Below, piece after piece: positions 9,558-18,758 of a DNA stretch of 64,000 bases. The DNA lies in contig QJWJ01000209.1 of the NCBI GenBank assembly GCA_003235365.1, positions 1 to 64,000 on the forward strand, in the 5' to 3' direction. The notes under the pieces were generated by a model. The model did no database searches, was not told the DNA's origin, and saw nothing but the letters and a program-made list of their open reading frames with translations. Every line of letters starts with the position of its first letter. The first letter of the stretch is position 1. The position numbers were made by a program, and so were the translations under genes. Origin of the DNA: Deltaproteobacteria bacterium. Its GTDB lineage: Bacteria > Myxococcota_A > Polyangia > Polyangiales > Polyangiaceae.

Positions 9558-10433
9558 ATGCCCGAGTTGCCCGAGGTCGAAGTCACTCGTCGCCGACTCG
9601 AGCCGTTCTTGTTGGGTAGACGCATCGACAGGGTTGCCACGACGAGCGACAGCTACTTCTTCCTGACTCGTCCGCAACAGTTGCGAAGGAAACTCGAAGG
9701 GCGCTGTGTGACGGCCTTGGTACGGCGCGGCAAGTACCTGCTAGCGGAACTCGATGACGAAAGCAGGCTCCTGCTGCACCTGGGCATGACCGGGCAACTG
9801 TTCACACAGACAGCCAAGAGCCCGCGCCTGCTCAACAGCACCGCGGCTGGCGCGCTGCAGACCAACACCAGCGCTCGCTTCGAACCAGACTCACACACCC
9901 ACCTGCAGCTCCATTTCGCAGATCATGGGGAAAGCGTCTTCTTCCGAGACGTGAGGAAGTTCGGCAAGGTGCGTTGGCTCGGTGTCGGCCAGTCCGATCC
10001 ACGCCTCGAGAAACTGGGTATCGACGCCTTGAGTGCCGGTGGTGCCGATTTGCACGCCGCCGCCAGCAGTCGTCGCATCCCCATCAAGAGCCTGCTTCTC
10101 GATCAGTCAGTGCTAGCAGGGATCGGCAACATCTACGCCGACGAAGCCTTGTTCGGAGCTGGCGTCAGACCCAAACGCGCCGCTTGGCGAGTCAGCCGTG
10201 CGAGCTGCGAGCACGTCGTGAGCGAGGTGAAGCGTGTCTTGCTGCGCTCAATCGAAACGGGAGGTTCGAGTATCAGCGATTACGTCAACCCCGACGGCAG
10301 TGACGGTGGCTACCAGGACGAGAGGATGGTCTACGCTCGCACCGGCGAACCGTGTCGACGATGTGGTTCGTCAATCAAGCGGATCGTCATTACCCAGCGC
10401 AGCTCCCACTACTGCCCGAGTTGTCAGCGGTGA
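9558..10433 (+). CDS. mutM: formamidopyrimidine-DNA glycosylase
   Basis: Base-excision repair glycosylase/AP lyase for 8-oxoguanine and formamidopyrimidines. The N-terminal PELPEVE supplies the catalytic Pro2 and Glu3, and Lys59 in RRGKYLL is the third conserved active-site residue. The helix-two-turn-helix segment (LLLDQSVLAGIGNIYADEALF) and a C-terminal zinc finger with Cys266, Cys269, Cys286 and Cys289 are complete. The length of 291 residues is usual (E. coli 269) apart from a short insertion after LGMTGQLF. Confidence 0.96.
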   Translation: MPELPEVEVTRRRLEPFLLGRRIDRVATTSDSYFFLTRPQQLRRKLEGRCVTALVRRGKYLLAELDDESRLLLHLGMTGQLFTQTAKSPRLLNSTAAGALQTNTSARFEPDSHTHLQLHFADHGESVFFRDVRKFGKVRWLGVGQSDPRLEKLGIDALSAGGADLHAAASSRRIPIKSLLLDQSVLAGIGNIYADEALFGAGVRPKRAAWRVSRASCEHVVSEVKRVLLRSIETGGSSISDYVNPDGSDGGYQDERMVYARTGEPCRRCGSSIKRIVITQRSSHYCPSCQR

Positions 10434-10461
10434 CGATCACGCGACCGCAACCCTCGAGGCA

Positions 10462-13400
10462 TCAGCGCGACCCACGCACCCGAGCGCTGAGCATCTGTTC
10501 GACCTTCGCGGCAAGTTCGTCGTTCTGGATGGGTTTCTGCATGAACGCGACGCCCTCACCCAAAGCGGACCGCCGGGTCAAGACCCCATCCGCGTAGCCC
10601 GACATGTACAAGACACGAGCGCGAATACCCATCGCGCTGAGCTGCTCAATCAGTTCGACACCGTTCATCTCAGGCATGATTACGTCCGTGATGATCAAGT
10701 CGACGTTGGGTTTCTGCTTCAAAATGCGTATCGCCTCTCGACCGCCGGTCGCCACCGTGACGTCGTAGCCCATTCGCCGCAGCGTGCGCCCGAATGCATG
10801 GCGGACCAACGGCTCGTCGTCGACGAGCAGTACCGAACCAGTGCTGGCGCGTCCTCGAGCGCTAGACGGCGGTGGCAGCGTGCGCACCGCCTCCAACGTT
10901 CTGGGCAGAAAGATCCGAAACTCGGTTCCAATCCCCACTTCACTGTCGAGCTCGATGTGCCCGCCACTCTGGCGAACGATGCCGTACACCATTGCCATGC
11001 CGAGACCGGTTCCCGCTTCGGACGTCTTGGTCGTGAAGAACGGTTCGAAGATTCTGCGCTGAACCGACTCCACCATGCCGACGCCATCATCGCTCACGAC
11101 GAGCACCACGTACTCGCCGGCTTCGAGGACCGACCTGGTACCCGCAGCGACGGAAGTATTGCGCGTCATCAGCCTCAGACAACCGCCGTCAGGCATCGCG
11201 TCACGCGCATTGACCGCGAGGTTCACCAGCACCTGCTCCAGTTGTGTCGCATCGGCCTTAACCGCGTACAGATCCGCGTTGAGGTGCGCCTCGATGTTGA
11301 TGGTGTGACCCAGCAAGCGTTTGAGCATCGGTACGATACCCCGAACCGTCTCATTCAAGTCCAACGGCCTCGCATCGAAGACTTGGCGTCTGGAGAACGC
11401 CAGCAACTGCCTGGTCAATCGCGTCGCACGGTCCGCCGCACGCTGAATCGTCTCCAGGTCAGCGCGGTGAGTCGATTCTGGACTACACTCGGACAACACC
11501 GCTTCGGAGGCAACACAGATGGCTGCGAGCATGTTGTTGAAGTCGTGCGCAATCCCGCCCGCGAGGCGCCCAATGGCCTCCATCTTCTGAGACTGACGTA
11601 GGTCTTCTTCGAGGCGCTCGCGGTCGCGCAACACGTGCGCCAACTCGAGTGCGATGGGGACTTGTTTCGCCAAAGCCCGCAACACCTCGGTGTCCTGCTC
11701 GGAGAACGTCCCGCCCAAGGCCGGGCCTTCCAAGCAGACCGCGCCGACGACCTGATCTTGCACGGACAGTGGCAAAACCGTGGTCCGCATGCGACGACCG
11801 CCTACGTCCACGTGCTCGGAGACGGTCATTTCAGCGCTCCGCAGGACCCCCTCGACCCGCGACGTGTCGCGCGAATGCGGATCGGGATCGTCAATCCTCC
11901 CGCCTTGACGCGCCGCCAACAAACGCAGTTGTGCCGTCGTGGGCGACAATCCTCCGCGGGCGCTGAGCGCACCATTGAGGTAGAGTGCACCCCGCTCCGC
12001 GCTGAGCACCTCAATCATCTCGTCCAGCACGAGCTGAGCTTGCTTTTGCGGGTCCACTTCCACGCTGGATGCTCGACTGACGTTGAGAAACGCGCGCAAA
12101 TGCCGTTGAGTCCGATCGTGGCCGGGTGGAGCCCACGCCAGATGCGACGCGTTGGGTGACGCGATGTCGAACTCCGAAACGATCCAACGTTCCCAAGCAA
12201 CGACACCATTCTCCCTCGCCGTCGCCAGCGCAGCGCGAGCTTGTTCGAGTGCCGCCATCGGCCGCCCTTGCAGGCGAAGCATGTGGGCTCGACCTCGGGC
12301 TACGGCGAAGGATACCCAGGGAGCCTTTTCGTCGATGGCCATCCTCTCAGCCTCGTCAAACTGGGCTGACGCTCGGGCCATCCGTCGACGGAAGAGTGAA
12401 CCGAAAGCCGCGATGACACGCGCGTGCGCTTGCAACAATGGAATTCGCGCCGCTGCGTTCAGGTCAGCCGCGGCCTTGTCCAACGCGCGAAGAGCGGGTT
12501 TGTCGATGTCCTTCAGACACGCGTTGACGCGCGCATGCGCGATGACGACGTAGTACTCGGAAAAGGCGAGGTGCACCCGTCGGGGATTGAGCCCTTCGGC
12601 TTCGACCGCCGTAACGAGGCGTTCCAACAGCTGTGGATCGCTGTTGCCTTCGACCAGGGTACGTGCAGTCGGGCCGGGGATCCAAGCGTGGTATCCGCCC
12701 TGCTGCGGCATTTCGAGACATACGGAATCGAGTCGAGCGAGCGTTTCCGCGAGTTCGTGCTCCGTCCCCATGCGGACGGCGAGAGCCCTGGCCCGCAACG
12801 CAAAAACCTCGGGCAAGATCGGGGCTCCCTCGTACTGCTCTGCTCGAACGATCACTGACCGCAACCACGGCCAGGCCCGTCGCGCGCGCCCCCGCACCGT
12901 TTCGATCATCTCCTGATTCATCGCCATGAGCGCCAACTCGGACGGGATCATCCAAGCCTGAAACTGGGTCATCGCCTCGGCGCCGAGTTCGAGCGCCGAA
13001 TCGATCTGGCCACGCCACGCTGCGACCCCCGCCTGGTGGGTGAGAATGTGTGCGATGACCGAGGAGTCTCGACTGCGGCGCGCAATTCGAAGCCCTGCGT
13101 CGATAGCCTTTTGCGCGAGCCCTTTGCGCTTGAACAACGTCAGCAAGAAGGCTCGCCAAGTGTGAGCCCTGGCCATCGCGGGCGATTCGCCCAAACTCGA
13201 GGCGACATCCAGACAGCGCGCCGTTGCATCCAACAAGCGCCCAATCTGCCCTTTGAGGATAGCCAAGCGGTTGAGCTGCGAGTAGAGGCTGCACAACAAC
13301 TCGGAACGGCGCCTGGTCGCGTCCGACAACACTGACGTCTCGGGAACTCTGACCGACCTGAACAGCAGCCGCACGACCCCCGGCAAACGCGACAACGTCA

Positions 13401-15723
13401 GCTTCGGGACCGGCTCACCGAGCTCATCGAGCGCCTTTTCCAAATGCGCGACGGCGCCAGCGCTGTCGTAGTTGGCCTCACAGATGCACGATAGTCGTGA
13501 CCGCACACGCGCCCGGTCCATGGGCTGTTGGAGGTGAACCAACTCCGATTCGAACATCTCGCTGCTGGAGCGCAACAAGCCGAGGCGCAAGCGTGCTTCA
13601 GCAATGTCCAGTCGCAGGTGCGAGCTTCTCCTTTGTTCTTCGCTGGCAATCACGTCCGCGAACTCGAGAAACGACAGCGAGCGCGCATTGTCGTAGGCGG
13701 CAATCGCCCGCTTGCCCGCTTCGATGTTCGCCTGGCATGCAAACGCTCGATCACCGAAGCTCCCCTGCAGGGACGCGTGATTGGCCAACTGGAACACGAC
13801 CTCGGCCGGCAATGAATCCAGCGAACCCGGTTGGATCCGGCGCAGAGCCTCGACGACGCTCCCGTGTATGCGCTGAACGTCCTCCGTGCTCAGCGGCGCG
13901 GTCAATGCATCGCGCACGCATTGGTGAACGAAACGAAACCGCTCGCCCTCGCTTCGCTCGACCAGGTACAAGCGACGTGCTTCGCCCACTGCGTCGGCCA
14001 CATCCGCGTCCGTTCGTTCGACCGCAACCCGCAGGGTCGCCGCATCGAATTCCTGGCCGATGATGGCGGCGACGCGCAGGAGTGAAATCTTCTCCGGCTC
14101 GAGCGCGCTCAGTCGCTGCGCCATCAAGTCCGTCGTTCGGCTCGGCAGGCGCAGCAACGCCACAGCGGGCACGTCGAGGCTCCACCGGTCCCAGTTGGGC
14201 AGCAACAACCCTGCGTCGAGAACCGAGCGAACCACCTCGATCACGCTCAGCGGTGATCCGTCACTCAGCACGGCCAGAGCGCTGGCATGCTCGGGAACCA
14301 CGACGAGCGAGCCGAGGTAGTGAGCAGCAACGCTAGCGGCCTGCAACGGCTCCAGGGGTGCCAAGGTGTAGTCCCAAAGTAGCGTCTTCTCTGCAGCTAT
14401 CAGAAAACGCTGCGCTTGCCGTTCGCTGTCGGGGTCGTTGCGCGTGGTAGCAATCAGCAGCGTCTGCGCAGTCAGGCGTTCGAAGACTCGCTTGAGCACC
14501 TTTCGGCTTGCCTCGTCCAGCCAATGAACGTCTTCCAATACGATGACGCTGGGCTCCTTGCCGAAGACTCGCCCGAGCAGCTCGGCGAGCCCTTCCGAGT
14601 AAACGTCGTCGGCCCCCTCGGAGTCGGGCACGTTCCCTCCCTCGGGGAAGGCCTCGGTCAGCAAAGGCGAAAGCGGTCGCGCGAAGCGCGTCAACTCGCC
14701 GACCGTTTCGGATATCGCCTTCACCCGCCGCGGGCAGAGTGAGCCGTCGTTGGACACCAGCGCTTCGATCAGTTGGCGCACCGCCCCCAGTGGCGCCACC
14801 TCCCAATTCCTGCACACGGCCCATACGGCCCGCGCCGCAGCGACCTCGGTGAATGCCCGAACGAGATGGCTCTTGCCGCTTCCAGCGCCGCCGCGAATCA
14901 CGACGGTAGCCAGCCCATCGCGTTGGTCGGAGGAATAGACCCGCCGCAATTTCGCGAGCTCCGACTGACGAACGACACCACCTGCAACCGCCTCGACGCC
15001 CGTCGATGCCGCGCCGTTCATCGACGGCATCAGCGCGTCGAGGCGTTCGAGGAACTGGTGTTGCCCCACGCCCCGTTCCTCAGATCCGCGCCCTCGCAGC
15101 TCGAGAACCAGTGCCGCCATCGCCGGTTTGATCGACTCGAGGCGTCGAGAATCGACAGCGCCCGATTCCTGGTGTCGCAACAGACAGGCTTCGAGAACCG
15201 ACGCCAGGGCGGCGTAGTCCGCGGCTTGGTGCGACGCGAGTGCCTCGATCCGCCCGGCGTCGTTCACCGGGTGCAGACCGGGGCCATAGTCCAAGAAACG
15301 CCAACTCCCGCTCTCGTCGGCAACGATGCTCTCGAGCGAGACGTCGCCGTGAAAGTCCCCGGTGGAATGCAGACTCTCCAGGGCAACGTAAACATCGCGG
15401 GTCGCGCCCAGCGCCATCTCGTCAGTGAGAGCGCCACGTCCGATGTACTCCGCCAACGAGGCACCTCGAGGAGCGTCGACCACGACCGCCGCGTGCGCTC
15501 CCCCAACTTGCAGAAAGCGGACCTGCGGCAAACCCGCGAGCGCGTCCCTGGCCAACTGGCAAACGCGCTTGCGAACCCGCTCGGCACCGTAGTTGGCGTC
15601 GCCACCAAGCGAGAGGACCTGAACGAGGTACTTGACCCCCTCCAGTTCGATCTCCGCGCGCCGATCACCGGGAGAGCCGCGCACGAACCGCGCCCCGGGG
15701 ACGGTCAAACCAGCTGGCAACAT
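10462..15723 (-). CDS. giant hybrid sensor: pseudokinase, AAA ATPase, helical repeats, GAF, histidine kinase, receiver
   Basis: A 1753-residue cytoplasmic signalling protein. Order of domains: a Ser/Thr-kinase-like domain at about 30-180, a STAND/AAA-type ATPase with Walker A GGAGSGKS at 278-285 and Walker B VIVLEDVHW at about 393-401, a long alpha-helical TPR-like region to about 1200, a GAF domain at about 1225-1365, a histidine kinase with phospho-His1393 (IAHDFNN) and ATP-binding boxes at about 1480-1610, and a receiver domain from 1629 with phospho-Asp1680. The kinase-like part has HGDVSLESI in place of HRDLKPxN and DYG in place of DFG, so it is probably inactive. The layout resembles the trifunctional kinase/ATPase/histidine-kinase family of cyanobacteria and myxobacteria. 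No cognate output gene is adjacent. Confidence 0.92.
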   Translation of the reverse strand: MLPAGLTVPGARFVRGSPGDRRAEIELEGVKYLVQVLSLGGDANYGAERVRKRVCQLARDALAGLPQVRFLQVGGAHAAVVVDAPRGASLAEYIGRGALTDEMALGATRDVYVALESLHSTGDFHGDVSLESIVADESGSWRFLDYGPGLHPVNDAGRIEALASHQAADYAALASVLEACLLRHQESGAVDSRRLESIKPAMAALVLELRGRGSEERGVGQHQFLERLDALMPSMNGAASTGVEAVAGGVVRQSELAKLRRVYSSDQRDGLATVVIRGGAGSGKSHLVRAFTEVAAARAVWAVCRNWEVAPLGAVRQLIEALVSNDGSLCPRRVKAISETVGELTRFARPLSPLLTEAFPEGGNVPDSEGADDVYSEGLAELLGRVFGKEPSVIVLEDVHWLDEASRKVLKRVFERLTAQTLLIATTRNDPDSERQAQRFLIAAEKTLLWDYTLAPLEPLQAASVAAHYLGSLVVVPEHASALAVLSDGSPLSVIEVVRSVLDAGLLLPNWDRWSLDVPAVALLRLPSRTTDLMAQRLSALEPEKISLLRVAAIIGQEFDAATLRVAVERTDADVADAVGEARRLYLVERSEGERFRFVHQCVRDALTAPLSTEDVQRIHGSVVEALRRIQPGSLDSLPAEVVFQLANHASLQGSFGDRAFACQANIEAGKRAIAAYDNARSLSFLEFADVIASEEQRRSSHLRLDIAEARLRLGLLRSSSEMFESELVHLQQPMDRARVRSRLSCICEANYDSAGAVAHLEKALDELGEPVPKLTLSRLPGVVRLLFRSVRVPETSVLSDATRRRSELLCSLYSQLNRLAILKGQIGRLLDATARCLDVASSLGESPAMARAHTWRAFLLTLFKRKGLAQKAIDAGLRIARRSRDSSVIAHILTHQAGVAAWRGQIDSALELGAEAMTQFQAWMIPSELALMAMNQEMIETVRGRARRAWPWLRSVIVRAEQYEGAPILPEVFALRARALAVRMGTEHELAETLARLDSVCLEMPQQGGYHAWIPGPTARTLVEGNSDPQLLERLVTAVEAEGLNPRRVHLAFSEYYVVIAHARVNACLKDIDKPALRALDKAAADLNAAARIPLLQAHARVIAAFGSLFRRRMARASAQFDEAERMAIDEKAPWVSFAVARGRAHMLRLQGRPMAALEQARAALATARENGVVAWERWIVSEFDIASPNASHLAWAPPGHDRTQRHLRAFLNVSRASSVEVDPQKQAQLVLDEMIEVLSAERGALYLNGALSARGGLSPTTAQLRLLAARQGGRIDDPDPHSRDTSRVEGVLRSAEMTVSEHVDVGGRRMRTTVLPLSVQDQVVGAVCLEGPALGGTFSEQDTEVLRALAKQVPIALELAHVLRDRERLEEDLRQSQKMEAIGRLAGGIAHDFNNMLAAICVASEAVLSECSPESTHRADLETIQRAADRATRLTRQLLAFSRRQVFDARPLDLNETVRGIVPMLKRLLGHTINIEAHLNADLYAVKADATQLEQVLVNLAVNARDAMPDGGCLRLMTRNTSVAAGTRSVLEAGEYVVLVVSDDGVGMVESVQRRIFEPFFTTKTSEAGTGLGMAMVYGIVRQSGGHIELDSEVGIGTEFRIFLPRTLEAVRTLPPPSSARGRASTGSVLLVDDEPLVRHAFGRTLRRMGYDVTVATGGREAIRILKQKPNVDLIITDVIMPEMNGVELIEQLSAMGIRARVLYMSGYADGVLTRRSALGEGVAFMQKPIQNDELAAKVEQMLSARVRGSR

Positions 15724-16011
15724 GACGCCCGAAGGCTATACCCCCGTTCGCACTCGGGGAAGAGGGAGCCTGTCTCACCGCCGTAGAGCAGTCCGCGGGC
15801 GGGCTCTCGGCTACCCCCCAATCCCGCTGATTTCGCCCCGGGGAGGTACACCCGAGGCACCCCGATCTGGCCGAACACCGAACGACCGAAGCCGTGGATT
15901 GTCCCGACATGCGGCTAGTCACATGTGCGGCGAAGTATTCGGAACGAGCACAATTGCGGCCTGTCCGCTGCTCGCGGTCCTCCCCTCGACGACGCCAGCC
16001 CCCGCAAGAAT

Positions 16012-16740
16012 CTACGCGACGTCGCGGGGTGGCTCCGAGACCCAAGCTTCGTTTTCCGCAGACGGCGCTGCAACCGCACCGTCACGTTCCGCCTCTGCGG
16101 CAACCTCAGAACACAGCTGTTCGAACAGGTCCATGGATTCATGGATCACCGCGGCAATGTCCGCGAACGGCAACGAGTCCGAAAGCAAGCGATCGACGTA
16201 GGCGAACCCCGAATCTGTGTGGTCCTGGTCTGCCTCGATGTGCTCAGCGATGACCGTCAGTGCGGAAACGGGAGCACCACTGCCTGTGGTCAAGGCGTTC
16301 AACCACGCGGGCCCAGCGGAAACCATCAAGTACTCGTTCGTCAACATGTAGACGAGATACAGTTGCGGGTCGCGGGCGATCAGGCCTTCGATGAAGTCGA
16401 CTGTCGCAAACGCTGCCGGCAAGGGCTTCCCGTGCAGCTCGACGCCGTAATGGTGGGACAGCGAGCTGAGGTCAGCCTCCGCCCACGCATCGTGTCCGGT
16501 CTCCTCGACGAATTTCCTCGCGAAGTACTCCGCCAAGTCCGGTCGACCAGAGTCCACAGAGATCTTCCTGGCCTCATCGAGCCGAGGCACGGTTTGCTGA
16601 ATCAGGAGCAGCGTACTGCCGATGTACCTTCCCAACGCCTGTGGAGGCAAGCGGCCCTCCTGCGTGAGTTCCAGCAGGGGGTGGTCACGAAACGCACTGA
16701 TCCGAGCGTCTAGCAATTCACGTATCTTCTCCGAAAGCAT
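16012..16740 (-). CDS. heme-oxygenase-like iron-containing redox enzyme (predicted diiron oxidase)
   Basis: A 242-residue all-helical protein of the TenA/PqqC/heme-oxygenase-like superfamily. Candidate metal ligands are Glu79/Glu80 and His83 in FVEETGHDAW, Glu136 in TNEYL, and the His167-x3-Asp171-x2-His174 group in AEHIEADQDH. This pattern fits the heme-oxygenase-like non-heme diiron oxidases (the UndA/SznF type), although the substrate cannot be told. The start at 16740 has AAAGGG upstream; an in-frame extension back to 16839 is possible. It lies downstream of, and in the same direction as, the GNAT-like gene, suggesting a two-gene modification pathway. Confidence 0.72.
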   Translation of the reverse strand: MLSEKIRELLDARISAFRDHPLLELTQEGRLPPQALGRYIGSTLLLIQQTVPRLDEARKISVDSGRPDLAEYFARKFVEETGHDAWAEADLSSLSHHYGVELHGKPLPAAFATVDFIEGLIARDPQLYLVYMLTNEYLMVSAGPAWLNALTTGSGAPVSALTVIAEHIEADQDHTDSGFAYVDRLLSDSLPFADIAAVIHESMDLFEQLCSEVAAEAERDGAVAAPSAENEAWVSEPPRDVA

Positions 16741-16764
16741 TCTCAATCCCTTTCCCATGCGTCT

Positions 16765-16778
16765 GGGGGGATCCCCCC
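16765..16778. repeat. 14-bp perfect palindrome G6-AT-C6
   Basis: The palindrome GGGGGGATCCCCCC sits 25 bp upstream of the preferred start of the diiron-protein gene and just before its ribosome site. In RNA it can form a very stable five-pair stem with a GATC loop. It may limit translation of the diiron gene or mark an unstable sequence tract. Function is inferred only from position. Confidence 0.5.
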
Positions 16779-16838
16779 CGGGCATCCTCCCCCCGAAACG
16801 TCTCCTGGCACGTGTCAACCAAACACAGCCACTGCACA

Positions 16839-16871
16839 TCAATGCGTGATAAGGGCAAAGCGCTTTTTCAC
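16839..16871 (-). CDS. possible 10-codon leader ORF
   Basis: A GTG-initiated ORF encoding ten residues (MKKRFALITH) lies between the GNAT-like and diiron genes. It has a good ribosome site, AAAGGAG, 7 nt before the start (16885-16879 on the minus strand). Its TGA overlaps an ATG (TGATG) that opens the in-frame N-terminal extension of the diiron gene. This could be a coupling or regulatory mini-ORF. It could also be chance, since such short ORFs are frequent. Confidence 0.25.
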   Translation of the reverse strand: MKKRFALITH

Positions 16872-16912
16872 TGGACCACTCCTTTCTTTTCAGTTGTCAA
16901 TTCCAGAACTTA

Positions 16913-17596
16913 CTACGAATGCCTCTGGCGCTGGTTCTGCGCTTCGTGAACGTCACCGGCACAACAGTATTGCCGCAAGAAGACAGCCTTTGGCCCCGCG
17001 TGCAAGTGGCGAGTAAACTTCGTCACTGCGCCCCACCGATCCGTCAGAGCATTCCCCGACGCCACGAACCGCTGCCGCGTCAACGCCATCACGCACTGTA
17101 GGTTCGACGGCGCCGTCTCCGCTTCGATGCGCTCTACCCCCGCGTCCGCGAGAACCTCAAACAGCGTCTTGAGGAATCGCTGATAGAGGGCGCGACCTTG
17201 ATACGCCCGAACGAACGCTGTGCTGCGAATGTAATACGTCGACCAATCCACGGGATTCCCCAGGAACAGACCCACTGCCTCGCCCGCATCGCGGAACACG
17301 AACACGTCACAGACTCGTTCCAGGTAGCGTTCACGCGCGTCGGAAGAACCCCCAGTCCAGAAGCTGGCGTCGGCTGAGGTCCCAAAGATGCTTCCGTAGT
17401 GGGCAGCCATGAACTGCTGCGCGTCTTTCACATCCCCGATGCCAGCCGTCAACTCATCACCGAGGGAGAGAGGGAAGTGCTGAGAGTAGTTTATCCCCCA
17501 GAGTATCTCACTCAAGCGCGAGGGAAGGCCCACTGCCCCGCAGTCGGGCATGCGTCTTCCTGCGCCAGCAATCGCTGCTGACCATTCCTCCACCAT
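16913..17596 (-). CDS. GNAT-like N-acetyltransferase
   Basis: A 227-residue protein with a GNAT-type core. The YIRSTAFVRAYQGRALYQRFL segment (about 122-142) fits the beta4/alpha3 acetyl-CoA-binding region with its (Q/R)xxGxA-like turn, and VERIEAETAPSNLQCVMAL fits the following beta5-alpha4 part. The start ATG at 17596 removes a ten-residue in-frame extension. The substrate is unknown. A vicinal Cys-Cys pair occurs near the C-terminus (QYCCAG). It is followed after about 170 bp by the diiron-protein gene on the same strand. Confidence 0.65.
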   Translation of the reverse strand: MVEEWSAAIAGAGRRMPDCGAVGLPSRLSEILWGINYSQHFPLSLGDELTAGIGDVKDAQQFMAAHYGSIFGTSADASFWTGGSSDARERYLERVCDVFVFRDAGEAVGLFLGNPVDWSTYYIRSTAFVRAYQGRALYQRFLKTLFEVLADAGVERIEAETAPSNLQCVMALTRQRFVASGNALTDRWGAVTKFTRHLHAGPKAVFLRQYCCAGDVHEAQNQRQRHS

Positions 17597-17789
17597 GAAA
17601 GACCAGCGTGGCACTTCGAAACGCACGGCGCAAACAAAACAACACTACTCAACGTCCAACGAACTGAACGAACGCTAAATGGCGACATCGTGCTTTGAAC
17701 CGCGGGTGGAAGAGCACGGGTCGTTCCGATACGTGCTCGCACGAGTTGGAACAGCCGCAACATCATGTCGGTAACCAAGCACACCAATC

Positions 17790-17819
17790 GTTCAGTGAAA
17801 ATATGAACACAAACTGAAC
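17790..17819. promoter_or_regulatory. inverted repeat upstream of the GNAT-like gene
   Basis: GTTCAGT at 17790-17796 pairs with ACTGAAC at 17813-17819, separated by 16 bp of AT-rich DNA. It lies about 195 bp upstream of the GNAT start in a locally AT-rich patch, a plausible place for an operator or promoter. No protein that would bind it is identified. Confidence 0.3.
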
Positions 17820-18589
17820 CTTCACGTTTCACCGCAGACAACTGTCGCGACCTGCGCCCCGTCGAGCGAGGCGACGCCTCAGGGACCACTGCACTTTCAA
17901 GTGTTTGCTACCGCTCGAAAGGCGGGACATGTTTGCGCAGAAGCGCCTACAACGCCGCACGCATCAACCCGGTATCAGCGACGGGAGCGCCGACTTGACG
18001 AAACATTCGAAATGTTGAGCGCTAGCGATGAACCATGCCAATACCCTGCTGGACACCTCTTGCCCACGAATCGGCGCACGGGTTGCCGCGGTCGCCACGC
18101 GGCGTGTCAAGTCAATCGGTGCGGGTGGGCACATCGGGGTGCGCCCGGCAAGGGGAGGCACGGACCTGACGGCCAGCGAACGAATCGCCAACGTCAGGCA
18201 GCAGCACAGCTCTCGTAACCGCTACGGATTAACGTCCTCGTTCACGTGTCGGTCGGGACGACACGCGCTCTGAACGCTCCGATTCGACCTCCTCTTCCCA
18301 GACTCGGGAAGGAACGCCGTCGGGTAGCGTGGGCATCGCCGGACGTCGTTCCATCTCTCGGCGGTCACTGTCCGGGGCCTGTTTCGCGGGCGGCCTGCTG
18401 TCCGCCGCAGGCGCGACCATCGTCTGCGCTGGACGTGGGGAGGATAGCGTGTCGGCGCCAGTCCACGCGTTTGCCAGAGTCGTTCGTACTTTGCCCAACA
18501 ACTCGAGGTCGACCATCAACCGTGATGGTACACGACGACGCGCTGAAATCATCTAAATCAACCGGGCCTACCGGGAACTGGGTTGGTAG

Positions 18590-18616
18590 CTCAGTCGATT
18601 TTTCCGGGCGACTGAG
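18590..18616 (+). repeat. 8-bp stem-loop in the purU upstream region
   Basis: CTCAGTCG (18590-18597) pairs perfectly with CGACTGAG (18609-18616) around an 11-nt loop that includes a run of five T. It is about 280 nt upstream of purU. The left arm resembles a tRNA D-arm (GGTAGCTCAG), but no cloverleaf can be built. It could be a terminator or part of a structured RNA. Confidence 0.4.
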
Positions 18617-18723
18617 GCCGAGTCCACATGGCTGCGAACTGGACTGCCCCAATCGGGATGATCGGCGAACAAGTGACACGTCCGGCTGCAAAGCTCCCGC
18701 TCTGCCGTCTCGCCGCAGAGCTC

Positions 18724-18758
18724 ACCCATCGCCGTCGGACCGAAGCGATGGGTCCGAC
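18724..18758 (+). promoter_or_regulatory. two mutually exclusive hairpins upstream of purU
   Basis: ACCCATCGC (18724-18732) pairs perfectly with GCGATGGGT (18745-18753), 9 bp. GTCGGACC (18734-18741) pairs perfectly with GGTCCGAC (18751-18758), 8 bp. The two stems share bases 18751-18753 and interlock, so only one can form at a time. They lie about 140 nt before the purU start, and a 6-bp hairpin (18700-18720) precedes them. The layout is what an attenuator-like switch would need, but there is no U-tract and no known riboswitch consensus. Confidence 0.4.

Noticed and set aside
10234-11601. 455-codon plus-strand frame over mutM and the giant sensor
   Set aside because: Composition and position show a shadow of the two real genes.
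18229-18516. 95-residue minus-strand frame (MVDLELLGKVRTTL start)
   Set aside because: No ribosome site and a low-complexity Arg/Glu/Ser-rich tail; it could be a real small protein, but support is too weak.
18581-18625. tRNA-like D-arm (GGTAGCTCAG) in the purU upstream region
   Set aside because: No acceptor, anticodon or T-arm can be paired; the bases instead form a simple 8-bp stem-loop.
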